From NCBI GenBank assembly GCA_016124495.1, contig WGNP01000016.1, positions 1 to 64,000 on the forward strand: a stretch of 64,000 nucleotides of DNA, in the 5' to 3' direction. Shown here in pieces: positions 53,484 through 61,594 of this stretch; the first letter of the stretch is position 1; every line of letters begins with the position of its first letter. Both the position numbers and the translations under genes were made by a program. The DNA comes from Hyphomonas sp. GTDB taxonomy: Bacteria; Pseudomonadota; Alphaproteobacteria; Caulobacterales; Hyphomonadaceae. The notes beneath the pieces are model-generated. The model searched no databases, was not told where the DNA came from, and saw only the letters and a list, made by a program, of their open reading frames with translations.

Positions 53484-54938
53484 ATGCAGCTCCGGTCGGT
53501 CATTTACGCGCTGGGAATAATGATCCTGCTGGTCACAGCAGCGATGATCCCGTGCGCGCTGATCGACGTCGCGGACGGCCACAGCATGGCCCATGTGTTT
53601 CCGGTATCGGCGGCAATATCCACCGTGATCGGCAGTCTCTTCTGGGTTATGGCGCGCAGCGGCGACCTGAGCATCGGCCAGCGCGAAGCCTTCCTCCTGA
53701 CGGTCAGTATCTGGGTCGTGATCAACGCGGTAGGGGCACTGCCGTTTCTGGTGTCGGGCTACTCCGTCACGGACTCCTTCTTTGAAAGCGTCTCCGGGAT
53801 GTCGACGACCGGCGCAACAGTCTTCGTCGGGCTCGAAAACATGCCGCGCGGCCTCCTGCTCTGGCGATCAATCCTGCACTGGATCGGCGGCGTCGGAATC
53901 ATCGTGACGGCGGTTGCTGTACTGCCGCAGCTGCGCGTCGGCGGCATGCAGCTGTTTAACCTCGAAAGTTCGGACCGGACCGGCAAGTTCCTGCCAAAGG
54001 TCAGCGATATTGCGGCCTATATAGGCTTTGCCTATGTCGCCTTGTCGATGCTCTGCGCCCTGCTCTACGGCATGTCGGGCATGAACTGGTTTGATGCCAT
54101 TAATCATTCGATGTCGACACTCGCGGCCGGCGGTTTCTCAACCTATGACGCCTCATTCGCGCAATTCAACGGAACACCGGCGATATATGTGGCGATCGCC
54201 TTCATGGCGATTGCCGCCATGCCGTTCAGCCTGTTCGCCATCCTGCTTCTTAAAGGCAATGCCGGACCTCTGCTTCGCGATCCGCAGCCGCGCCTGTTCC
54301 TGATGCTTGTTTTCATCATTTCACTGATGATCGTCGTCTACCGCGAAACACACCTGGGACTGGAGACGTTACCTGACAGATGGGAAGAAGCAACGCACGC
54401 CGTGTTCAGTGTTGTGTCCGTGATGACGGGGACAGGCTTTGCGACCAAGCCGTATGACACCTGGGGCGATCCCGTCATTGCGCTCTTCCTGTTCGCGACG
54501 TTTCTCGGCGGGTGCGCCGGTTCAGCCGCAGGCGGGATCAAAATGTTCCGTCTGGAGATCACCGCCAAGGCAATCCGCGCCTGGTCGCAGCGCATGGTGC
54601 AACCACACCGCAAGGCGCCGATCCGCTATGCCGGGCGGATTGTCGAGGAAGACACGCTCCAGTCGGTGATGGTGTTCCTGTTTCTCTATCTCGTCACCTT
54701 CATGGTGTCCGCGGCGCTGCTCTCCTTCAGCGGGCTCGACACGATGTCAGCGATCTCGGCGGCGGCGGCGTGCATTTCGAACGTTGGTCCGGGCCTCGGG
54801 CCGGTGGTCGGCCCCTCCACGAACTACGGCAGCCTGAATGACTTCGCGACCTGGGTATGCACCGTAACAATGCTGCTCGGCCGGCTCGAATTCATGGTCG
54901 TCTTTGCATTACTGACGCCCCGCTTCTGGCGCGGCTGA
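53484..54938 (+). CDS. trkH: TrkH family potassium uptake protein
   Basis: A 484-residue inner-membrane K+ channel-like transporter. Four pore loops are visible: MSTTGATVFVGLENMP, MSTLAAGGFSTYD, VMTGTGFATKPYD and CISNVGPGLGPVVGPS, each giving one filter Gly segment, alternating with paired TM helices. Length and order fit TrkH/TrkI of alphaproteobacteria. It usually needs the cytosolic NAD-binding subunit TrkA, not encoded here. Start ATG 53484 lies in the divergent gap with the dehydrogenase gene; the stop is 4 bp from the convergent TauE/SafE gene. Confidence 0.94.
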   Translation: MQLRSVIYALGIMILLVTAAMIPCALIDVADGHSMAHVFPVSAAISTVIGSLFWVMARSGDLSIGQREAFLLTVSIWVVINAVGALPFLVSGYSVTDSFFESVSGMSTTGATVFVGLENMPRGLLLWRSILHWIGGVGIIVTAVAVLPQLRVGGMQLFNLESSDRTGKFLPKVSDIAAYIGFAYVALSMLCALLYGMSGMNWFDAINHSMSTLAAGGFSTYDASFAQFNGTPAIYVAIAFMAIAAMPFSLFAILLLKGNAGPLLRDPQPRLFLMLVFIISLMIVVYRETHLGLETLPDRWEEATHAVFSVVSVMTGTGFATKPYDTWGDPVIALFLFATFLGGCAGSAAGGIKMFRLEITAKAIRAWSQRMVQPHRKAPIRYAGRIVEEDTLQSVMVFLFLYLVTFMVSAALLSFSGLDTMSAISAAAACISNVGPGLGPVVGPSTNYGSLNDFATWVCTVTMLLGRLEFMVVFALLTPRFWRG

Positions 54939-54942
54939 GCCG

Positions 54943-55767
54943 CTAGAGACCGGTCGCCTGCCAGACCATCCGGACCGCGACCAGCGCGAGCAGGAGACCG
55001 AACAGCTTGCGCAGATTATCCGCAGGCAGACGGTGCGCAAGCGCGGCGCCGACCGGTGCCATCAGCATGGTGAACACTGAGATCAGCGCGAAGGCCGGCA
55101 GGTTCACGAAACCAAGCGACAACGGCGGCAAACCCTCCCGGCCCCAGCCCACGATAATTGCGGCGATCGCGCCCGGCAGGCCGATCGCAACGCCCCAGCC
55201 GGCAGCCGTAGCAACCGCGCGGTGGATCGGCATGCCGCAGAGCGTCATCAGGCTGACGCCGAACGTGCCGCCGCCAATTCCCATCAGGGCCGACAACGTA
55301 CCGACGCCTGTACCGAGGCCTGCGCGCGCTGCGCCCCTGGGCATTTCTTCAGCAACCCGCCAACTCGGGCGGCCGAAGATGAGCTGCAACGACAGAAGCA
55401 CAAGCAGCGATCCAAACAGCCCGAGCAGCATCTGTTTGGACATCAGTCCCGAGAGACCGATGCCGAACGCAGCGCCGAGCATGATCCAGGGCGCCCAGCC
55501 CCGGATGACGGACCAGTCCACAGCGCCATGCAGCTGGTGGGCCATGACGCTCCGGATGGATGTGAGGATTATAGTGGCGAGAGAGGTCGAGACGGCCACG
55601 TGCATGGCAGTTTCCCCAAAGCCCATCCCGTCCAGCAGGAAAAAGAGCACGGGCACGATAACGGAGCCGCCGCCAATACCAAACATGCCGGCCACCAGAC
55701 CTGCGAACAAGCCGGCTGCGGCCAGTGACAGGATCAGCACACCGTATTGGGACAGGAATTCACTCAT
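54943..55767 (-). CDS. TauE/SafE (TSUP) family sulfite/organosulfonate exporter
   Basis: A 274-residue membrane protein with about eight TM helices in two repeats. The first repeat carries GLVAGMFGIGGGSVIVPVLF and the second GVGTLSALMGIGGGTFGVSL, the paired GIGGG motifs of the TSUP family. Members move sulfite, sulfonates, thiosulfate or sulfoacetate; the anion here is not known. Convergent with trkH. The zinc-ribbon protein lies 56 bp upstream on the same strand. Confidence 0.9.
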   Translation of the reverse strand: MSEFLSQYGVLILSLAAAGLFAGLVAGMFGIGGGSVIVPVLFFLLDGMGFGETAMHVAVSTSLATIILTSIRSVMAHQLHGAVDWSVIRGWAPWIMLGAAFGIGLSGLMSKQMLLGLFGSLLVLLSLQLIFGRPSWRVAEEMPRGAARAGLGTGVGTLSALMGIGGGTFGVSLMTLCGMPIHRAVATAAGWGVAIGLPGAIAAIIVGWGREGLPPLSLGFVNLPAFALISVFTMLMAPVGAALAHRLPADNLRKLFGLLLALVAVRMVWQATGL

Positions 55768-55823
55768 GTGCCCGCCTTAGCGGCCCGCCGGGGCGCTGTC
55801 GATTGCGGCTGCCGGAAAGGCGC

Positions 55824-56057
55824 TCAGTGATGATGGTGGTGGGGCTCGGTATTGATCTTGCCGCACTTGCCGCACTTGATGATGACGCCGTGAGCGTCGC
55901 GGTGGGCGACGTTGACCAGCAGCTTCGTCTTGCAGCCGCCGCACCGGTAGGTCTCGTCCCCGCCGCCTTCATGCACGGGCGCGCCGGCCTGATGCTCGAT
56001 CACGTTGGCGCCTTCGGCCTCTCGCGGGGTTATCAGGATCATATCGAACTGGGGCAT
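55824..56057 (-). CDS. Small zinc-ribbon protein with natural poly-His C-terminus
   Basis: A 77-residue protein: MPQFDMILITPREAEGANVI, then a four-Cys zinc ribbon YRCGGCKTKLLVNVAH / IIKCGKCGKINTEP, ending in five consecutive histidines. The CxxC-x19-CxxC spacing supports a structural zinc site; the His tail could store or pass on metal. No known function. On the same strand as the TSUP gene, 56 bp upstream. The start is ATG 56057. Confidence 0.75.
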   Translation of the reverse strand: MPQFDMILITPREAEGANVIEHQAGAPVHEGGGDETYRCGGCKTKLLVNVAHRDAHGVIIKCGKCGKINTEPHHHHH

Positions 56058-56155
56058 GCGCAGGGCCTTTCGGAAAACGCGTCGGATCGCAGCCCGCCTT
56101 CTTCCACTACCCTGCGCCGTTTTTCAATGCTGCTTCGGGTTCGGGCAACTGGAAG

Positions 56156-56572
56156 CTACCAGACGCCAGCATTTTTGAGGGCGGCGTCAAGGCTGGGCGG
56201 CAGGTCGATCGCCGCCTCGCCGGACTTCAGGTCCCGCGGCGCCTCTCCCGGCTTCAGGTACCGCCAGCCCTGGAACGGGCGTTTAGGCTGGGCATAGGTG
56301 CGCACCAGCTCGGGATCGAACACCAGTTCGCACAGCGTCTTGCCGGCTTCGTCCGGCACCGAACGAATGTCGATGATACGCTGGCGAACGCGGATCGCGC
56401 GTTTGATCACCCAATATATCGAACCGCCATCCAGCATCTCCTCGGCGCGTTTGGGCGCCATCCGCGTGTGATGCACGGGATTGGGCAGCTTTTTCATGAG
56501 GCGCTTCTGCCAGTCGGCAAGATCATCGATATCGTCTGCGCCGACGCAGAGCTTGACCATGTGAATCGTCAT
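56156..56572 (-). CDS. DUF1489 family protein
   Basis: A 138-residue soluble protein matching DUF1489: MTIHMVKLCVGADDIDDLAD, then NPVHHTRMAPKRAEEMLDGG, SIYWVIKRAIRVRQRIIDIR, CELVFDPELVRT and PKRPFQGWRYLKPGEAPRDL. The family is almost confined to alphaproteobacteria and is often annotated as hypothetical or as possible lysophospholipase. It starts 10 bp after the stop of the next upstream gene on the same strand, suggesting an operon. Confidence 0.88.
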   Translation of the reverse strand: MTIHMVKLCVGADDIDDLADWQKRLMKKLPNPVHHTRMAPKRAEEMLDGGSIYWVIKRAIRVRQRIIDIRSVPDEAGKTLCELVFDPELVRTYAQPKRPFQGWRYLKPGEAPRDLKSGEAAIDLPPSLDAALKNAGVW

Positions 56573-56582
56573 GCCATCGAGT

Positions 56583-57335
56583 CTAGCGCCCCGGCGACGT
56601 GGGTCCAGAGGTCATCTGTAGCGCTTCGGCGCGCCGGCGGTCATCATACGCCGTCTCGGCGTCCGTGCTGGCGAAGAAGAAGTACACGTCCGTCACTTTA
56701 GCTTCGAACCGCCGCTCGATGCGCTTGAAAGCGGCGCGGGCCTCCAGATCGATCGTGAAGCCGGAGACATAGGAAAAACCCCAGCGCGGCTCGGTCTTCA
56801 ACAGGTAGCTCTGCTCGTAGCGCGTGAGCTTGCCGCCCGACGGCCCGTTCACCGGCTTCGGCAGCGTATAGTCGATCCGCTGGAACCGTTCGCCGACCGG
56901 ATCGAGCCAGGCCGTCGCTTTGAGGCGCTCGGCCGCCCAGACGTCGAATTCGGTATCGTTGTAATTTGGCTGGTGGCGGAAACTGATGCGCCAGGCATCA
57001 CCGTCCGAGTTCACTTCGACTGAAGGCCCGAGGCTCTCGCGCAGGTCGTCCGGAAACAGGCGCCCGTCCGGCGCAGGCTCGGCGGCCCAGCTGGCGGCAA
57101 CCTGGTCGAGCTCCGGATCATTGCCGCGATGCTCCAGCACGACCCAGCGGGCACCCGGAGGCAGGCGAGGATCAAACAGATAAGTGTGGTTCGCACGGTT
57201 CGAGACGAGCTCGACCGTGAAGGCGGCGCGCAGCGTGTCCGGCGCTTCGGTGGCCTCCAGGGCGGAATGCATTGGGCCGGAGCCAGTCGCGACGGCAAGC
57301 GAAATCAGAAACGCGAACAGCATGACTCTACCCAT
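56583..57335 (-). CDS. Exported hypothetical protein
   Basis: A 250-residue protein with an N-terminal signal (MGRVMLFAFLISLAVATGSG) and a soluble part: LRAAFTVELVSNRANHTYLF, RWVVLEHRGNDPELDQVAAS, YNDTEFDVWAAERLKATAWL and GFTIDLEARAAFKRIERRFE. The pattern of strands suggests a periplasmic beta-rich fold; I do not recognise the family. The start is ambiguous (ATG 57335 or 57323). It precedes DUF1489 by 10 bp and probably forms an operon with it. Confidence 0.65.
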   Translation of the reverse strand: MGRVMLFAFLISLAVATGSGPMHSALEATEAPDTLRAAFTVELVSNRANHTYLFDPRLPPGARWVVLEHRGNDPELDQVAASWAAEPAPDGRLFPDDLRESLGPSVEVNSDGDAWRISFRHQPNYNDTEFDVWAAERLKATAWLDPVGERFQRIDYTLPKPVNGPSGGKLTRYEQSYLLKTEPRWGFSYVSGFTIDLEARAAFKRIERRFEAKVTDVYFFFASTDAETAYDDRRRAEALQMTSGPTSPGR

Positions 57336-57540
57336 TCCGAATGGCGCCGTTACTTCGCCTTTGATTGCGGCGGCTATGCGGCAAAGCAATGCCGCACGGC
57401 GTTTTGCATTCCAAGGCCTGCAAGTTCAGCGATTTAAGCGTGCTTCAGCAATTGTTTACAGGAGTTGAACAGACTCCCGGCAAGAAACTGCCGGAACACT
57501 GAAATTTCCGTAATGGCCGGCCGGTTCGGCGCTGGCCCTC

Positions 57541-58302
57541 TCAGGGCTGAGCGATTCCGCTCCAATCCTGCATAAAGACCCACCCATTCATCAGGCTGTG
57601 AGCCAGGATCGGAGCCGCGAGCCCTTTGCTCAGGATACGAAGCCAGCCGAACAACAGACCGCCAATAAAGACGCTCAAGAGACCCGGCAAATAGTACTGG
57701 CTATGAGTGCCGGCGAACGCTGCGGACGAGACGGCGACCGCGAGCCATGGATTCCAGCCCCGCGCCAGCAGAAAACCTAGAAGCAGGCCTCGAAAGACCA
57801 ACTCCTCGAAGACCGGAGCCGTCACCACGGACCACAGGAACTCACCGGGCAAATGCGCCAGCGTCAGGGTGTAAGCATAATCTTCGCGCTCGTTCAGAAG
57901 CGCCTCTCCGGCATCCAGCGAGGTTGTGAGAGTTGCGATCACTTCCCATGCAAACACGTCGATCAATACAGCGGCCAGCACGGCGCCCAGGATTGAGGGG
58001 CCCAGGCTACCGATCGGCAACGCAGCCCGCATCACGCCCGCTACTCTCAGGTGAGCCACCAGCGCCATGATCCCGGCAACCAGCAACACCGCCATATAGA
58101 CACCTGAGAGCGGATGATCCATGTCCCACCAAGGCAACCAGAAGGCCTCAGAGGCGGTGTTGACGGACTCATGATACCCGGCGATCTGACTGGCGATGGC
58201 GATCAGGATCTCGTAGCCCCAGAGACTCCAGACGACCGACGACAGGACCATGAGCGCGAGGCGCCTGCGTTGATCGTCTTCATCGGCGATCGTTGCTTCC
58301 AT
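57541..58302 (-). CDS. CPBP family intramembrane metalloprotease
   Basis: A 253-residue polytopic membrane protein. The CPBP/Abi motifs are APVFEELVFRGLLLGFLL (EExxxR with the catalytic Glu pair), SSAAFAGTHSQYYLPGL (FxxxH) and APILAHSLMNGWVFM (HxxxN). Members cleave prenylated peptides (CAAX), process bacteriocins, or act in export. Probably co-transcribed with the two amidohydrolase genes upstream (8-bp gap). Substrate unknown; an intramembrane cleavage role is inferred from the family. Confidence 0.9.
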   Translation of the reverse strand: MEATIADEDDQRRRLALMVLSSVVWSLWGYEILIAIASQIAGYHESVNTASEAFWLPWWDMDHPLSGVYMAVLLVAGIMALVAHLRVAGVMRAALPIGSLGPSILGAVLAAVLIDVFAWEVIATLTTSLDAGEALLNEREDYAYTLTLAHLPGEFLWSVVTAPVFEELVFRGLLLGFLLARGWNPWLAVAVSSAAFAGTHSQYYLPGLLSVFIGGLLFGWLRILSKGLAAPILAHSLMNGWVFMQDWSGIAQP

Positions 58303-58310
58303 GAAAGCCG

Positions 58311-59576
58311 TTACCGTTTGTACGCCATCGGCTTCTGGCTTTCGTCAATCGTCCGGTAGCGGTCGCGCAGCTTGGTCTGGCGCGACTCCATCGGCTGCGC
58401 CTCCCCGTCGATAAAGACCGCCGATGGCGCCGAGGTGACGTCCAGCGGATCGCCGTCCCAGGCCACCACATCGGCCCGCGCGCCGGGCGCCAGTACGCCG
58501 AGCCCGGTCATGCCGAAGATCTCAGCCGGCGCGGTCGTCAGGGCCCGCATCGCCTCATCAAAGTCCATCCCGTTGGCCACGGCATTTCCGGCAATCTGTG
58601 TCGCTAGCCGGGCAAGATGGCTGTCATTGTCGAGGTTCACGATCGCCACCGTGACACCAGCTTCGGCGAGCCGCTTCGCGTTCTCGCTGGTCGAGGCCAG
58701 CTGCGAGAAACTCGAAGGCAGGTTGGAGAAGGCATCCAAGATGACCGGGATCTCGAGTTCGGCCAGACGCGGTGCAACGCGCCAGCCTTCATCTGCGCCG
58801 ACAACCGCCAGGCGCAAGGCAGGGTTCTGCTCTTTGAAGTCCATGATGGCATCCAGGTCGCTCGCGCGGCTCGCCTGGAAGAGGATCAGCTGATCGCCCT
58901 TGACCGCCGGCATAAGGGCCAGCGCGTCCATCCGCGTGAGCACATTGCCCTCATTGTGGCTCATGTACCGCGCCGCGAAGAAGCGCACATCGTCAAACGC
59001 GCCGCGCAGGGCCGCCCAGGCGGCCGGGCGCGAGCCGCCCGCCAGCTGGGCGCCGCTCTCGCCGAGCACGACATAGGCAAAGGCCCGTTCGCGAAACACG
59101 CTACCTGTCAGGCCGCTCGTGTCCGCGAGGAAGCCCTGCCCCCCAAACAGCTTGCTCTGTGCCTGCGGCGCAACGGCGATCCGGGTAAACCCGTCGAGGC
59201 GGGTAACGGGAATAGACGTGGTGTCGGGGTTGAATCCGTCCGCCGCATTGAGCGCGGCCGAAAAGGCAGAGCTTGCGGCGCCCGTGTCATTGGCGTCATC
59301 GACACCGCTGACTTCCGTCAGCCCGGTGCGCGAAAAGGCGGAGATCAGGCCCGGCGTCACCCATTGCGCGCGCACTTCGGTGGCCCCCGCAGGCACGCGC
59401 GTGGACGCCGGTCCGACCGAAACGATTCGGCCGTTCTCGATAACCACCAAGCCGTCCGAAATCGTCCCCTGACTGGTGCCCGTCCAGACGGTTTCACCAT
59501 AGACGGCAACGGGTTGCGCAAAGGCGAATGGGGAGGCCGCCACCGCAGCAAGACTGATAAGCAGGTGACGGATCAT
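58311..59576 (-). CDS. Amidohydrolase-fold protein lacking metal ligands
   Basis: A 421-residue exported protein (signal ISLAAVAASPFAFA) with the overall order of imidazolonepropionase-like amidohydrolases: the composite beta-domain VYGETVWTGTSQGTISDGLV, then the segment WVTPGLISAFSR at 72-83, where active enzymes read HxH. The later His positions are also lost (QASRASDLDAIMDF stands where the partner has HMHCYRADEMA). The C-terminal LAPGARADVVAWDGDPLDVT is intact. So it is probably a non-catalytic partner of the upstream enzyme, with which it overlaps by 4 bp. Confidence 0.85.
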   Translation of the reverse strand: MIRHLLISLAAVAASPFAFAQPVAVYGETVWTGTSQGTISDGLVVIENGRIVSVGPASTRVPAGATEVRAQWVTPGLISAFSRTGLTEVSGVDDANDTGAASSAFSAALNAADGFNPDTTSIPVTRLDGFTRIAVAPQAQSKLFGGQGFLADTSGLTGSVFRERAFAYVVLGESGAQLAGGSRPAAWAALRGAFDDVRFFAARYMSHNEGNVLTRMDALALMPAVKGDQLILFQASRASDLDAIMDFKEQNPALRLAVVGADEGWRVAPRLAELEIPVILDAFSNLPSSFSQLASTSENAKRLAEAGVTVAIVNLDNDSHLARLATQIAGNAVANGMDFDEAMRALTTAPAEIFGMTGLGVLAPGARADVVAWDGDPLDVTSAPSAVFIDGEAQPMESRQTKLRDRYRTIDESQKPMAYKR

Positions 59577-60982
59577 TTGCGGTCTCCTTCGCCGGGGTGG
59601 CCAAGTTCGAAATCCATCACCGGCTGGTTCGCCGGATCGTTGCGGTCAAACATCAGGGCGCCGTCCACATAAACCTTCTCAGCCTTGGCATAGCTGCTGA
59701 AGGGATTGCCGGACCAGACCACGATATCCGCCATCTTGCCGGGCTCAAGGCTGCCCGTCTGCGCGTCCACACCCAGCGACTTCGCCGGGTTCAGCGAAAG
59801 CCATTGCCAGGCGATCTCGATCGGGATGTCGATTCCGATCCGCTTACCGTCGGCCCAGGCTTTGGCGGCTTCCTGGTTTAGACGCTGGATGCCGACATCG
59901 CTGTCCGAATGCACGATTGCGCAGGCGCCGGCATTGTGGACGAGCGGGATGTTCTCTGGGATGCCGTCATAGGCCTCCATCTTGAAGCCCCACCAGTCGG
60001 CCCACATCGATGAACACACGCCATAGTCGGCGAGCTTGTCGGCGATCTTGTAGCTTTCGACCGCGTGGTGGAAGGCGGCGACCTTGTAGCCGAACTCGTT
60101 CGAGATATCGAGGATCTGGGCCATCTCGTCGGCGCGGTAGCAGTGCATGTGGACAAGTATATCCCCGCTGAGCACATCGGCGAGCGTTTCGAGTTCCAGA
60201 TCACGCTTCGGCGGATCGCCGCCGCCGGACTCCGCCTTGTCCATCTGCTTTCTGTAGTCGGCCGCCTGGATCCACGCGTCGCGGTAGCCGGCAACATTGC
60301 CCATCCGCGAATACGGTGCGCCGCCCGGCGCTGAACCCTGACCGTAGCCGTAGACCCGCTTGGGGTTTTCCCCGCAAGCCATTTTCAGGGTGTAGGGCGC
60401 ACCGGGAAACTTCATCGCCTGTACCGTGCGCGCCGGCACGTTCTTGAGCGTCACGCCGCGCCCACCAAACAGGTTGGCGCTGCCCGGAAGGATTTGGAGC
60501 GAAGTGATGCCGCCGGCCAGCGCGCGGGTGAATCCCGGATCCTGCGGCCAGACGGAGTGTTCGACCCAGACTTCCGCCGTCACCGGCCCCGAAATCTCGT
60601 TGCCATCGTCGTGGGAATCCACACCCGGCGACGGATAGGCGCCCAGGTGGCTGTGATTGTCGATGATGCCGGGCGTGACCCACTTACCGCGTGCATCCAG
60701 TGTGACCGCGCCGTCCGGCGCCGTCAGGTCCGCGCCGACCGCCTTGATCTTGCCGCCCTCGATCAGGACGGCGCCGTTCTCGATCCGCGCCCCTGCGCCG
60801 TCGAGCACTGTCGCATTGGCGATCAGCAGCGTCTCTGACGGATAGGGTTTGTAGGTCGATGGAAAGGGATTCGCGATCGGAGACTTGCCCGCGTCCGCGT
60901 TGTCCCGGCTGCCCGGCGCTTCACAGGCGGCGAGCGCAAGCGCGGCGGCCGCCACCCGGCACAGTTTTCCGAATTCCATCAC
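59573..60982 (-). CDS. Imidazolonepropionase-like amidohydrolase lipoprotein
   Basis: A 469-residue metal-dependent hydrolase. The N-terminus has lipobox LAAC (Cys about 20), then the beta-domain LLIANATVLDGAGARIENGA, the metal site TPGIIDNHSHLGAYPSPG (His-x-His), DGNEISGPVTAEVWVEHSVW, the HMHCYRADEMAQI and AAFHHAVESYKIADKLADYG segments, and VHSDSDVGIQRLNQEAAKAW (Asp). The C-terminus MADIVVWSGNPFSSY is typical. It is probably a periplasmic peptidase or dipeptidase-like enzyme. It overlaps the degenerate partner by 4 bp and starts the operon ending in the CPBP protease. Confidence 0.9.
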   Translation of the reverse strand: MMEFGKLCRVAAAALALAACEAPGSRDNADAGKSPIANPFPSTYKPYPSETLLIANATVLDGAGARIENGAVLIEGGKIKAVGADLTAPDGAVTLDARGKWVTPGIIDNHSHLGAYPSPGVDSHDDGNEISGPVTAEVWVEHSVWPQDPGFTRALAGGITSLQILPGSANLFGGRGVTLKNVPARTVQAMKFPGAPYTLKMACGENPKRVYGYGQGSAPGGAPYSRMGNVAGYRDAWIQAADYRKQMDKAESGGGDPPKRDLELETLADVLSGDILVHMHCYRADEMAQILDISNEFGYKVAAFHHAVESYKIADKLADYGVCSSMWADWWGFKMEAYDGIPENIPLVHNAGACAIVHSDSDVGIQRLNQEAAKAWADGKRIGIDIPIEIAWQWLSLNPAKSLGVDAQTGSLEPGKMADIVVWSGNPFSSYAKAEKVYVDGALMFDRNDPANQPVMDFELGHPGEGDRK

Positions 60983-61115
60983 AGCCCCACATCTCGTTCC
61001 AGCAGACTATGTGTGCGGCGTTTTCCGCGAATGGCAAGCCAGCAGGCAGGGTCTGCGAAGATCGCCGGCGAGTCTGGAAACTTGTGTTGCCGAAAGGTCG
61101 CGGCCGAGGCGTTTT

Positions 61116-61457
61116 CTAGTCAGCGAAGTCGCGTTTTTCCGGGCCGAAGACGCGCGTCACCAGCCAGTTCGGCGCCATTTTCTCTATCTGCGGATGACGC
61201 GTCAGCGCGTTCGCCAGCCATTGGCGGGCCCACACCGCGTTCCGCCCGATCAGCACTGCGCCCACGACGGCTAACGGTAGGCCGAGCGGCAGGGCCGGCG
61301 TCGCGAAACCAACAGGCACAGACAGCAGGATCAATCCAAGCCCGGTCAGGGCCAGACCTAGGCGCGCAGCCACGTTCACACTCTGGCGCTTGACGTTGAT
61401 CGTCATCGGCGGCGCGTAGGTGGTCTGGGGCGGCAGGGAGCTTTTTTCGCTGGTCAT
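61116..61457 (-). CDS. Small membrane protein
   Basis: A 113-residue protein: a Ser/Thr/Pro-rich start (TSEKSSLPPQTTYAPPMTIN), then VAARLGLALTGLGLILLSVP and LGLPLAVVGAVLIGRNAVWA as two hydrophobic segments, ending in a charged tail RHPQIEKMAPNWLVTRVFGP. It resembles small transmembrane proteins of the PGPGW type found near envelope genes, but the match is weak. Function unknown. Divergent from the acyltransferase gene. Confidence 0.65.
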   Translation of the reverse strand: MTSEKSSLPPQTTYAPPMTINVKRQSVNVAARLGLALTGLGLILLSVPVGFATPALPLGLPLAVVGAVLIGRNAVWARQWLANALTRHPQIEKMAPNWLVTRVFGPEKRDFAD

Positions 61458-61594
61458 CTGGAGGATCTTGGGCCTGTGAACTTGACATCTATAGTAGCAG
61501 ACGACCTGTGTCGAAAGTCTGGCAGGAGCGTTGCACGGTTGCTACAACCCTCTAACTTTTTGTTGCCAAGTGCGTGTAGCGGCATGGGGACTGC

